Source: Hypomesus transpacificus
Taxonomy: Eukaryota > Chordata > Actinopteri > Osmeriformes > Osmeridae
Direction of reading: 5' to 3'
Length of the DNA stretch: 64,000 bases
NCBI RefSeq assembly: GCF_021917145.1
Contig: NC_061067.1
Location: forward strand, 894,383-958,382
Positions 34,287 to 45,214 of this stretch are shown piece by piece. Both the position numbers and the translations under genes were made by a program. Position 1 is the stretch's first letter. Each line of letters begins with the position of its first letter. The notes below the pieces were generated by a model. It made no database searches. It saw only the letters and a program-made list of their open reading frames with translations, and was not told the origin of the DNA.

Positions 34287-36383
34287 CAGAGAGAGACAGA
34301 GAGAGAAAGAGAAAAAAAAGTTAGAAACAGAGAAGAGTAGTTGTGGAAAAAAAAGGGCAGAAATGTAGACAGATAAATGGTAGCGGTGATGGGTTTGGAG
34401 AATCTACTATACAGAAGTGAGGTCGGTAAGGATGGACAGACTAGTAGGTGCTGTGTGATGGAACAGACCCCGGGCAGCACCTCACTAGACCTGCACAGGG
34501 GGCCAGCCTGGGGGCCTGTTAGACATCCCACCTTGGCACTCTTCCATACTCTACCTGTATTCATAGAAAGGTCAACAGGGGTCACCGACAGTAGCCCCCG
34601 CCCCCTCTCCTGGTCGTCAGGGCGATGTCCCCCCCCCCACCCTGGCCTGGCAGGTGACGCGTCGCCACGCGGAGCTGACCCCCCGGGAGCTCCGCCGTAC
34701 GCAGCAGAGGGGGAAGGAGGGCGCGGCCAGCGCCCCCCGGAGTCGGAGCGCGGAACTGCGCGGCGGCGGGTTCCACCATCGCCACGCCAACCAGCAGCAC
34801 ACCATCCAGGAGCAGAGGAGGCTGCTGCGGGAGCAGGAGGAGCAGATCGCCAGGCTGCAGGAGGAGAAGAGCATGCTGGGACTGAAGCAGGAGCTCCAGA
34901 GAGCCGCGCTGACGCTCCCAGTGTCTAAAGGCCCGCCCTCTGATCCCGAGGAGCCGAGGTAAAGCCCCATGCAGCAGGAACAGAGGTAAAGCCCCATGCA
35001 GCAGGAGCAGAGGTAAAGCCCCATGCAGCAGGAGCAGAGGTAAAGCCCCATGCAGCAGGAGCAGAGGTAAAGCCCCATGCAGCAGGAGCAGAGGTAAAGC
35101 CCCATGCAGCAGGAGCAGAGGTAAAGCCCCATGCAGCAGGAGCAGAGGTAAAGCCCCATGCAGCAGGAGCAGAGGTAAAGCCCCATGCAGCAGGAGCCGA
35201 GGTAAAGCCCCATGCAGCAGGAGCCGAGGTAAAGCCCCATGCAGCAGGAGCCTCACGTCGCGTGTGTGAGCGTGGGTCTGTGCTCTCAGGCCCTGACTGT
35301 TGGCTGTTTATCGCCTGCCAATTCAACCAGGCCGCTAGGTGTATCCCGAGATTGAATTGGCCCTTATTGTATTTAACTAGCTCCAGTATATTGGTTTCGA
35401 TTGTGAAGGCTTCCAGCCTGTGGATGTTCTGACTGTGTCCTGCTTTGGGGGCCTGTGTGGGGAGGGATCCCAAACGGACCTTCCCTGGCGTGCCTGGACT
35501 TGCATCAGCTTACTCTGGTTAGAAGTTAGTCTTTTGAAGACACAAAAGGATATCAGTGTGAGAGCTGTAATTATAAATGAACATTGCGGTGATGGTTTGA
35601 CTGAAATCAAGCGTCGGCCTCGTCGGAATAAATACACCAGGGAGAAGTTATATTAAAACAATAAAGCATCGCGTCCTAATATGAATGCAGCTCACTGTGT
35701 CCTTATTCTAGATTTACTGGGGTGATAACGGTAAACTGTACCATGCATTTAAATAAACCCCTAAAACGTGCCCACTGAAAGCTCTCACTAATTAAAAGTG
35801 ATGCATTGATTTGGAATGAGGGCTCCGGGCGTGTGTTCCACTGGAGACGAGTTTCAGACGGGCTGCCTGTGGGGTCGACAGGGATCGTTGTAGAGAAGGG
35901 TGAATCTATAGAGGGTGAATATTTCATGATTTGCATTCCTGGTTTCAGGGTGAAGTCTGTTTTCTCTCTGTTCCAGAGCTTGCGGCATCTCGAGGGACCA
36001 CGCCGGCCTCTGCTTGCCCCGCCGGAAACCACCTGTCCGTCATCCCGGCCCACATCTCGCCGTCATGGGTCAGGCCTCACATTCCCCTCCTCCTGATTAG
36101 AGATGAACAACAAACACACACACACGCTACACACACGTGTACACTAGGCGTTCCGATTGGCTGGTCACAAAACTTCCAGTCAGGGTTTTTTTATTTATTT
36201 TTTATAATGGGAACTAAATAAAAGTAAGTACATAAAAAAGTAAATACTAATTTCATGGTTGTGAGTCTGATGTATAGCTGCAGCCTTTGCAGTGCAATAA
36301 AACAAGATTTAAAGTTTTACTCTCTGTTGAACTCCATTTGGCTTAAATTACAACTGTGGGAGGAATAGGAAGAGACAGACCCC

Positions 36384-36432
<49 letters not shown>

Positions 36433-38375
36433 CTCTCTTCTTTCTAAAGCCTCAGAGGAACACGAACACACCATAATGTATTCGCCCAGATCTGTGTCTT
36501 CATCACCCCTTCTCTCTCTCCACACAGCGATGGAAGAGCGGGCTCGTCTGCGCGCCGAACGCAGGAGGGAGGTGGAGGAGATGAAGAGAACAAGGGAGGA
36601 AGAGAGACTGGTGAGAGGTGGAGGAGATGAAGAGAACAAGGGAGGAAGAGAGACTGGAGAGAGGTGGAGGAATTAGATGAGAGGCAGGCCAGCAGGGTGG
36701 TGCAAAACAGAAGTGCTCAGTGGGTCTACAGGAAAGCGTCCAGCTCTCATGAGGATACGTCAGGAGGTTGTGTATCTGGAGGTTGTGTATCTGGAGGTTG
36801 TGTATCTGGAGGTTGTGTATCTGGAGGTTGTGTATCTGGAGGTTGTGAGGGTGACAATTAACTGTTGCCTGGAGTGTATTAATACAGCCCACGGGGGGTG
36901 GGGGGGTGTGGGGTTGAAGACACAGCTGTTCACCAAAGCCAGTGTGGGCTCGTGTTCTTCAGCATTGTGAAAGGATGACATGTCCTGTCCAGGCCCAGAT
37001 GAAGGCAGCACAGGATGAGAGACAGAGGGAAGAGGAGGAGGAGAGACGCCGTGCGGTGGAGAGGAGGAGAGAGGAGAGGACGCAGGAGAAAGAGGTGAAC
37101 AACCTTTCTACGTTTCATTACAGCAACCAGCCACAGCCTCCACATTCAGACACATGAATCAGAATCCATGAAGCCGTCGTCTTCTGTGTGTGTGACTCAT
37201 GGAAGTTCGTCCCTGTGACAACTCTCAGTACTTGCAAAGTGAGAAAGTATGTGTACCGTTTGCGTGCGTGCGTGCGTGTGTGTGTGTGTCGACAGAGGGA
37301 ACAGGAAAAACACAGGCGTTTGGAGCTGGAACGCCAACTTCAGGTAGAGGCCCAGCAGCACTACCACCGAACCCTGTTACTACGGCGAGGCCTGGCGCCA
37401 TGGAAACGCCTCGTCAGCCTGGGCCGAGACAAAGCACAGGTAATCAGACACACACACTGTACAGGGGACTGAAGAGCAAAATAAGAACAAAAACAATGCT
37501 ACATTGACTATACAGACAAAACGCAACTGGAATCAGACAGTGCTTTGATGATGTTTACAGAGCGGAGGCTTCAACACCTGCCTGAGAACTGAAGGAATGG
37601 GGAAATGGACAGAAGGATAGAAAATGAAAGGGGAATGTGTGCGTGTGTGTGTGTGGGGGGGGGGGGGGGGGGGGGGGGACTGTGTGGGTAAAAGGAGCTG
37701 GGGGAGAGAAATGATTGAGCAGATTAATTGAGGCCGAGGATTTCAAGATGGTGGAACTTCTCAGGAATATTTTTCCAGCTCTGCAACCTTGAGAATTCAT
37801 TGCTTGTTAAATATCAATTTTTATATCAGCAACTCCATTGTTTGTTTTTTTGAGCAATTTGTATGGTTACTGGATGGTAAAACAAATTATTGAACAAAAT
37901 CTGCACCCAATTTGGATAAGAAAATGTTGATTTTGGCTCCACAGGCTTTTGTGCTATCCCATAATTGTCTTTACCTGGCACCAGAGTACAGGTCTAGACA
38001 TGGTCAAAATGTGCATGAAGCTTCAGTATTGTCTTTCAATCCTTTCCAGCTGGCAGTGAGCCATTATGGGCATGCTCTCTTGAGACAGTGCATCCTGTCC
38101 TGGCAGCAGGTCGCAGGCGAGGCCCAGGCTCAGAAACGGGCCTCTGCTGACCAACTGCATCAGCACATTCTGCTACGCAGGAGCCTGTGCAGCTGGAAGA
38201 GGGTACGCACCACACACACACACCTGTCTGTTTAATACACACACACACCTGTCTGTTTAATACACACACACACCTGTCTGTTTAATACACACACACACCT
38301 GTCTGTTTAACACACACACCTGTCTGTTTAATACACACACACATCTACTGTCTATTTAACACATAAAACACAGAC

Positions 38376-38449
<74 letters not shown>

Positions 38450-39802
38450 TGTGCGCGCGCAGCTAAAGGACCAGCGTGAGATCCTGGCGGGTCGGGCGGA
38501 ACGCTTCCACCGCACACACACTCTGAGGAGGGTTTTGACACTGCTGCTGGATCATGTGACCCAGGAGAGGCTGAGGGACTGGGACCAGCAGCAGCAGGCT
38601 AACCAGCACAGTGACAGGTCTGTTGTCCTATTCTGTTGTCCTGTCTGTTGTCCTACTCTGTTGTTCTAGTCTGTTGTCCTATCTGTAGTCTTGGTCTGTA
38701 TTCTTATCTGTAGTCTTGGTCTGTAGTTATGTCTGTAGTCTTGGTCTGTAGACGTCTCTGTAGTCCTGTTTGTTGTCCTGGTCTGTGGAAACTTGTAGAG
38801 GGTTTCCTTCAGCTCTCCATACTAGCCTGACAGGAAGGTTCTTTCAGCTCTCCATACTAGCCTGACAGGAAGGTTCTTTCAGCTCTTCATACTAGCCTGA
38901 CAGGAAGGTTCTTTCAGCTCTCCATACTAGCCTGACAGGAAGGTTCTTTCAGCTCTTCATACTAGCCTGACAGGAAGGTTCTTTCAGCTCTCCATACTAG
39001 CCTGACAGGAAGGTTCTTTCAGCTCTTCATACTAGCCTGACAGGAAGGTTCTTTTAGCTCTTCATACTAGCCTGACAGGAAGGTTCTTTCAGCTCTTCAT
39101 ACTAGCCTGACAGGAAGGTTCTTTCAGCTCTTCATACTAGCCTGACAGGAAGGTTCCTTCAGCTCTTCATACTAGCCTGACAGGAAGGTTCTTTTAGCTC
39201 TTCATACTAGCCTGACAGGAAGGTTCTTTCAGCTCTCCATACTAGCCTGACAGGAAAGTTCTTTTAGCTCTTCATACTAGCCTGACAGGAAGGTTCTTTC
39301 AGCTCTTCATACTAGCCTGACAGGAAGGTTCTTTCAGCTCTTCATACTAGCCTGACAGGAAGGTTTCTTTAGCTCTTCATACTAGCCTGACAGGAAGGTT
39401 CCCAGTGAAGGACACCTGCTGCTAGACCTGATCAAACTAGAGGCCGTTCAATGGAGGCAGAATTATTTTCCGATTGGCCGCCCTAAGCTTCTCACCACAC
39501 GCCATTTCATTAGATCATTATAGTATTTACTGTATAAGGATGTTCTGCCTCAAAAGTTAGATTTCTTTGACATTCCCCTGAATGTTTGATTTCCAATATC
39601 TTGCCTTTTTAATGTGTCACTGTGTGTGTGTGTCAGACGATCGTTGCAGAGCTGCTTCCAGGCCTGGCGGAGGTTTCCACGGCAGCAGCGTGAGGAGAGA
39701 GAGAAGGAGTTCCGTCGGCAGCAGTTGAGACGCAGAGTGGCTGAGGTCCTCCCTGACTTCCACTGCTCCCGTCTGCAGAGCCTCTGGGAACCCCCCACCT
39801 GA
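29937..39802 (+). CDS. ccdc191: Coiled-coil domain-containing protein 191 (KIAA1407 orthologue)
   Basis: Seventeen exons: 29937-30014, 30762-30800, 30935-31070, 31181-31327, 31510-31688, 32092-32315, 32553-32700, 32999-33180, 33426-33672, 34654-34958, 35977-36068, 36528-36610, 36993-37094, 37296-37439, 38050-38202, 38463-38617, 39637-39802. Total 2580 nt, 859 aa, with all phases consistent. I chose ATG 29937 (MAYPIHNPDIFRWRRF) over an overlapping ATG five bases upstream because only this frame splices on. The protein is mostly long Arg/Glu-rich coiled coil (exons 6, 10, 12-14) separated by repeated basic helices with Trp (LCDWRRQLRTWRAW, RRCLDDWRLW, RRGLAPWKRL, RQCILSWQQ), and ends with QQLRRRVAEVLPDF, conserved in the human protein. 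Molecular function is unknown. Exons 9 (acceptor CACTAG) and 11 are the least certain boundaries. Tandem repeats touch several splice sites. Confidence 0.9.
31764..31961 (+). mobile_element. tRNA-derived SINE, copy 3 (CCDC191 intron 5)
   Basis: Full copy in gene orientation with head GTCAGATGGCTGAGCGG, B box GGATCGATTCC and 3' tail. It starts about 75 nt after exon 5 and ends about 130 nt before exon 6, so it makes up half of the intron. Confidence 0.85.
32701..32726. repeat. (GT)n starting at CCDC191 exon 7 donor
   Basis: The donor itself (AAG|GTTTGTGTGTG) is the first part of the microsatellite. Confidence 0.8.
32810..32980. repeat. 16-bp minisatellite with CACGTG in CCDC191 intron 7
   Basis: The unit TGTACTATGTCACGTG repeats about 11 times. 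Seven units keep the palindrome CACGTG; the others have CATGTG or CACATG. Confidence 0.85.
34140..34312. repeat. (GGGAGA)n/(GA)n tract in CCDC191 intron 9
   Basis: About 17 GGGAGA hexamers are flanked by GA dinucleotides. Confidence 0.9.
34950..35254 (+). repeat. 27-bp array copying the CCDC191 exon 10 donor, 11 donors
   Basis: The unit CAGAGGTAAAGCCCCATGCA followed by GCAGGAG begins in the last codons of exon 10. Each unit contains AG|GTAAAG, so the authentic donor (exon end 34958) is the first of 11 near-identical donors spaced 27 bp apart. Because 27 is a multiple of three, the coding frame in each unit reads AGG TAA, a stop. Confidence 0.9.
35255..35976 (+). other. CCDC191 intron 10, unique part
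   Basis: No other gene, array or mobile element is recognisable here. Confidence 0.5.
36571..36671 (+). repeat. 46-bp tandem duplication of CCDC191 exon 12 end
   Basis: Exon 12 from GGTGGAGGAGATGAAG to its donor (36571-36616) is repeated at once (36617-36662), then partly a third time. The second copy reads ACTGGAGAGA where the first reads ACTG|GTGAGA, so its donor is lost. Confidence 0.85.
36768..36848. repeat. 15-bp minisatellite in CCDC191 intron 12
   Basis: GGAGGTTGTGTATCT repeated about five times. Confidence 0.85.
37637..37679. repeat. (GT)n followed by G homopolymer
   Basis: A short GT run passes into about 24 consecutive G, in CCDC191 intron 14. Confidence 0.85.
38207..38345. repeat. 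About 25-bp CA-containing minisatellite in CCDC191 intron 15
   Basis: CACACACACCTGTCTGTTTA with AATA linkers, about five and a half copies, starting just after the exon 15 donor. Confidence 0.8.
38378..38456. repeat. (GT)n ending at CCDC191 exon 16 acceptor
   Basis: About 36 GT units lead into GCGCGTGTGCGCGCGCAG, so this acceptor has an alternating purine-pyrimidine tract in place of a pyrimidine tract. Confidence 0.85.
38800..39402. repeat. 35-bp minisatellite in CCDC191 intron 16, about 17 copies
   Basis: Unit AGGTTCTTTCAGCTCTTCAT followed by ACTAGCCTGACAGGA. Each unit contains TTCTTTCAG, an acceptor-like string, repeated upstream of the true exon 17 acceptor. Confidence 0.9.
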
Positions 39803-39812
39803 CAGGACCCAC

Positions 39813-39949
39813 AACCACACACACACACACTCTCACACACACACACTCACACACACGCATACACTCTCACACACACACACTCAATCACTCACACACTCAA
39901 TCACTCACACACTCACAACACACACTCACACACACACAACACACACACA

Positions 39950-39993
<44 letters not shown>

Positions 39994-39996
39994 CTC
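39813..39996. repeat. (CA)n-rich tract in CCDC191 3' UTR
   Basis: CA runs with CTCA and AATCACTCA interruptions, starting about 10 nt after the stop codon. Confidence 0.85.
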
Positions 39997-40065
39997 TCAC
40001 TCACACCCAAAATGCTGTTGTGATGAGCAGGGTACCCCCTGCTTTTAAATTTTTCCATCACTGTA

Positions 40066-40071
40066 AATAAA
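40066..40071 (+). terminator. Poly(A) signal of CCDC191
   Basis: AATAAA 264 nt after the stop codon, with GT-rich sequence a short distance downstream. It predicts a short 3' UTR. Confidence 0.7.
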
Positions 40072-40927
40072 GTTATAAAGTGTAGGATTGTAAAGCGGTC
40101 TTGCCTTTCATTGTCCAATCTACTTTTCAAACCATTACATGTATTTGTGTGTTTTGTTTTTTTCGAAACTATTTAATTCTAATTCAGTTTGACAAACCTT
40201 GAGAGCATAAAACATAATTACGCTTTGTTTGTTTAGCCTTCTGTTCTCTCCTTTTTTGTCATGTTTAATGCAACCGCACACTTTCCAAACACAAATCATC
40301 CAGAACAAACCGCTTCTCCAGAGGTCAATCAATGTGATTCTGTTTGTGACAAAAACACACAACCTGTTTATTTCTGATGAGAGCGCAGACTTCACATGAA
40401 TCCTCAGCTACACCTTCATGCAGCAGCATTAATCAGTCTTTAAAAGAACCCTGGGGCTCTATTTTTGGTCACAAACCTAACAAGGCACCCAGAACTCAGG
40501 GAGAAGGAATGTGGCCATGAATGATGAGGAGCTGGTGTGTGGAAGATGGAGAGATCGATGGAGAGATAGGTGAACGGTGCGGGGAGAGGAGAGTAGAGGA
40601 AAAGGTCAGTAGGACAGACAAAGATGGAGGCTGGAGATTGCAGGTGTCAGTCATTCCTGTAACCGGTGGCAGATCATTATGGTCTGTTGTCGTGTGGTTC
40701 AAGGTCACGGACAGACGTGCTGGCTAGTCTTCACAAGACAGTGTTGGCCTGGCCTTAGCCTATAGTGTCTCATGTGGTGTAGCTGTATGGGCAGTCTGGC
40801 CAAGCTGGAGGAGGGTGGACAGGCATCCCTGCTATGCTGCCATGCTGCCACCCTGTGGTGATAATCAGAACTGCAGCAACAGCTCAAAAAAAAGGTCTGG
40901 TCCTTTCATCACTCCGGTCACAATTCT
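40072..40927. other. Convergent intergenic interval CCDC191/ZDHHC23
   Basis: Tail-to-tail space between the two genes. The minus-strand part from about 40350 to 40927 should be the ZDHHC23 3' UTR. No further gene is seen. Confidence 0.55.
40367..40372 (-). terminator. Poly(A) signal of ZDHHC23 (candidate)
   Basis: AATAAA on the minus strand about 560 nt after the ZDHHC23 stop and only about 300 bp from the opposing CCDC191 signal. Confidence 0.5.
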
Positions 40928-43707
40928 CTAGACCAAGTCAGTATGGCTGGGGGAGGGCGGGGGGTGGCCCATGGTTAGAAACTCCACCCAGTTGCTGCGG
41001 AAACCATGGGAGTAGACCCCGGTGTCCAGGACGAGGCCCCAGAGATGTCTGCGAGCCGTGTGGTCCCTGAGGGCCATGCGGAGCTCCCGCTCTGTGACGT
41101 TGGAGCTGACGTTCAGCAGCTGGAGGACCAGCAGGTGCAGCAGCCCTCCTGTCACCATGCTGCTGTACCAGGCACAGGTGAAGCACAGCGCAGAGCTGCA
41201 AACAGCACATTTACATTTAGTCATTTAGCAGACGCTCTTATCCAGAGCGACTTACAGTAAGTACAGGGACATTCCCCCCGAGGCAAGTAGGGTGAAGTGC
41301 CTTGCCCAAGGACACAACATCATTTGGCACGGCCAGGAATTGATCTGGCAACCTTCAGATTACTAGCCCGATTCCCAAATCGTGCAGCCATCTGACTCCC
41401 TCACACACACACACACACACCACACACACATCATACACACACATACATTCATCATCATACACACATCTGTTTTCTTTCTTTATTTCTTAATTTCCTCATA
41501 GAATGGGACATGTGTTAATATTTTAAATCAGTCCACACATTAATGTAATGCTGTATGTTGCTGTCTTGGAGCGAGGATTCCAGAATAATACAGTAACTAG
41601 AGCACAAATTACAAGAGGACAAAGCTGATTGAGTCAACAGTATGATAAATAAGCACTGTTGGCAGGTTGTAATCATAATCTCTTGAAGACTCAATTACAA
41701 TCTCAATCAGCTCACACTGACTACCCCGATAATCTAGAGCCATCTAAAAATAGCCATGCTTTTAGTGACACTGAAGCAATTGCAAGGATCAGTTACATAT
41801 TACGTGTTCTCTGGAGATTCTTAAGAGGCAATATGGCAGTGTGCCATAAGGTATTTGACTCACTATTGATCTACTGTAAACTGGCCTATTTTCATCTGGG
41901 TAGGGATGTGTCTGTGTGTGTGTGTGCACTGTGTGTGTACCTGTATTGGTTGTAGACCCCAGGGCAGTAGAGCAAGGCGGTCAGGACGTTCTGTCGTGGA
42001 CACACGCTTTGCAGTACCAGGCTGACCCCGTACAGAGAGGTCAACAGGAAGAGGACGAGCGTCAGCAGGAAGCTGCGATGATTGGCCTGTCCCACACAGT
42101 TGTTTATCCTGCCATCGGCATTGACGGACATGACACACACACACGTATAGACAAGACAGAACACTGTACTGAGACCCTAGGTTACACACACACAGCACGG
42201 CGCTTTTAACAATTGTAGTGATTCATGCAACGGTTACTGTCAGTCTATTTTTAACATACAGTTACTAATAGTTTAGACACGGTTAGAAATAATTTAATCC
42301 TAGAGCAACGAGTCATTCAGGCCAGACAGGAGCGGTCGACATGACATTAACTTCACACAGTAAAGCCTGCAGCTATACCGCTGCCTGTAAACAACAGTGA
42401 GGAAATGAAGGAGGTAGACGGTTCAAGTCTGACCCACCAGACACAGTGGTGGTCCATCCTCAGGACGCAGAGCCCACAGATCCTGCAGTGGCCTGCCCTG
42501 GGAGGGCGGAGCAGCCTGCAGACGGAGCACCAGCCCCCCTGCCCCTCCGCCCCCTCCTCCCTCTGCTTCATCTCCTCCTCAGGCCGCTCGGACGACCCTG
42601 CCCGATGGGCGATCACGACCTCATGAGCTCCGTTGAAGGCGGGATCTCTGTCCGGCGGAGGGCTGTGATAGGTCACCGTGCTGTGTGCGTGGGCGGGGCT
42701 TGGCCGTACGTAGCCTGGCTGTCTCTTGGTGTGGTGCAGGGCCACCAGCGTGAGGACCATCCCCAGAGTCACCACCCCCAGCTGGAGCAGCCCAGTGTCC
42801 CCTCGCCAGTACACCTCCGAGAGGAACAGGAAGTACATGTAGGCCAGGGAGAACAGCGCCAGGCTTAGGAAGAAGAGGGTGCGGCCCTTCTTGCGGTGGG
42901 TGATGTAGTAGTACCACAACACCAGTACCGGCAGGGCAGTCAGTACTATCACCCCCAGCAGTGGGTGAAGGGCTGCCAGGTGCAGGAAGACAGGAAGTAA
43001 CACGAGGGGCGGGACCACGGACAGGTCTGCCCGCCTGGCTCCGCCCCACAGCCAGGGAACACGGACGCGGTCGGAGACGGTGTTCATCAGATGGGACATG
43101 GAGTCTGGCTTCTGAGGCTCCCTCTTTAACCATCTGAGGGAAGATAAAGAAAGCAAAGAAAGAACTCTGAATCATTATGTACACTGTTGCTCCCAAGAAC
43201 CCAACAGCATATTTCTTCCCAAGCCCAATCGGAGAAAGCAATGGAAAATCAAGAGTATGTTTAGAAAAGTTGATAGGACTCTGGAGACAGTTCCATCATT
43301 TTACTGGGCTATTCATATTTAGTCATTTGGGAGGCATATATTGGAAAGGATAAGTTGGAGCCTTGAAGGCTACTCAGAGCGCAACCCTATTACAGCGCAA
43401 CTATCACAGCGCAACCTATCACAGGGCAACCTATCACAGGGCAACCTATCACAGGGCAATCAATCACCATGATACGGAGTGCATGTGCTACCCATCACAG
43501 CGGCACCCATTGTCAGGTGACCAAACATGATAAATGGGTGAATCTAGAAGGTGTCCCTCACCTGTCACAGGCCTCATCCAGCTCCTCACATTCACAACAG
43601 CAGGCTGCCACGTGGCTCCGCCTCCCGTGGCTGTCCACATACTCACAGCAGCACAGAGACTCCTCCTCCTCCAGCACCTTATTGGTCGATTTGGCTTGTT
43701 TCTTCAT
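40928..43707 (-). CDS. zdhhc23: Palmitoyltransferase ZDHHC23 (NIDD)
   Basis: Four coding exons: 43707-43562, 43133-42438, 42108-41941, 41195-40928; 1278 nt, 425 aa against about 409 in human. The N-terminus is Cys-rich ([20 protein letters not shown]). Hydrophobic segments lie at roughly residues 88-103, 105-125, 134-152 and 160-180, then a hydrophilic loop with the zinc-binding CRD ([30 protein letters not shown]). The DHHC is at 276-279 with catalytic C279. Exon 3 adds another membrane segment and exon 4 the TTxE-like NVTERELR region. The enzyme transfers palmitate to cysteines, as known for BK channels in mammals. The last residues TDLV keep the Asp at -2 and Val at 0 of the mammalian EDIV nNOS-PDZ ligand. 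The 3' gene end is convergent with CCDC191. Confidence 0.95.
41207..41401 (-). mobile_element. tRNA-derived SINE, copy 4 (ZDHHC23 intron 3)
   Basis: Full copy in gene orientation. Its tail (GACTAAATGTAAATG on the minus strand) ends about 11 nt before the exon 4 acceptor GTTTGCAG. Confidence 0.85.
43383..43462. repeat. About 16-bp short tandem repeat (ATCACAGGGCAACC)
   Basis: Five or six units of CTATCACAGGGCAACC in ZDHHC23 intron 1, with CpG variants (AGCGCAAC) at one end. Confidence 0.75.
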
Positions 43708-44950
43708 GACGGATAGCCCGTCAGCCAATTAATGATGTCACGGCCTTACTGAAGATGTTCAGTCTCCTGGGAATTAACAGAGGGCTTGGTTACCATTAGT
43801 GTGTGTGTGTGTGTGTGTTGAGAAAAAGAGAGATACAAACAGAATGAGAGAAAGAGAAGGTGTATGGAGTCCATTCTCTTATGATGAATTCATTCCACTT
43901 AATGACCAGTGCAGGCAATAACGACATTGGAAACAAGAGTTTCTATTTGCAGCGCCAAATCAGATGCCAGCTCTTGATTATTCCAGGTATTTTTCATATG
44001 TAAATGTCACATTACTCATAAAAATGTCAGGAATATTTTGCTTAAGCATTCAGTAGTGACGCAACCGGTAATTTTCTAGTGTACCCCATTCCCCTGTATG
44101 CTCTCAATAATAAGAAGTAAGGTTAATGTGTCCCCAGTGATTCACCAACCAATGACTTATTTTTGTGATCACCATCTCTATGTCCCTGGCTTGTAGAATA
44201 TCAGATGGGAGAGGAAAGGGAGACAAATACAAACATGTTTTAAGAAGTGTAGGAGAGGTTATAGTCACAGAAAGAAACATAATATTCTTTAAATATGTAC
44301 GATAGTCGATAGGAGATTCAGTAGGGTACCCTATGGGCATGCAGTATTGTTCACAAATTAAATTCCTTAAATTACTCAAGTGTGACTTCTAACGCTACAG
44401 TTAATGGAAATAAATAACATGTCATCTTTGTTGGTAAATTGATATCGCTGCAGAATTTTGCTATAGTCGAAAACGTAGTCTTGAGGCTATATCCTTGTAA
44501 AGCCTTCCTGGATGTAACTTGAGACAATGCTACACTGTTCTGAAAGTTAAGTAGCCTGTTGCTTGAAGAAGAAGCAGGATATTTCCGTTTATCTTCCTAC
44601 ATTTAACCTCGTCCTCTAGTCTACACCGACAAACATCGGCATAGACTTGAACATGTTCCAGTTCAAAAGGCGGCACTCAACTGTATGCGATGTTCTACTT
44701 CCTTGAAAAACAAAAACAGACAGAAACCAACCCTCGCCGCTAACGTCCAACCGCAATACATAAAACGAATGAAAGTGGCAAATAGTATGTTTCCTACCTG
44801 CAAAACAAACTAGTTACATGTTGATACTGTTGAAAAGCCATGGATTTCGATTGATGCAATTTTCGGTGGATTCCGTCCACCCGGTGAGGTCGAGCGTGGG
44901 CTGTCGCTGCCTGGACGCATTCACTGGACGGTGACTTTTCCACACGTCAC
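43708..44950 (-). promoter_or_regulatory. ZDHHC23 5' region with probable non-coding exon 1
   Basis: The coding exon 1 extends to a likely acceptor at 43766 (TTAATTCCCAG). A strong donor GCAG|GTAGGAAAC at 44798 marks the end of a probable untranslated first exon, which puts the promoter near 44.8-44.95 kb. This is inferred from splice signals only. The intron between holds a GT run (43799-43820) and nothing else recognisable. Confidence 0.45.
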
Positions 44951-45214
44951 TGATGTGGAAGTTACTAGAACACCACCTCTACCCTGTCTGATATATTGCA
45001 TAATAATTTATATAGATTAGGCTATATGCAAATACGTGACCTCCTGACAACGTCGAGAAACAGAAAACCAGTAGATACAAAATTTGACATAGGCCTACAT
45101 CTATGAGCGCAGCGTTGTTTTTGGAGACGAATAGATCACCATTTGGGTGAAGTAAGAGGATTGTCACGCTTATAACAGCCGGATGAACACATTTGAAGGT
45201 ACAATGACAAGCCT

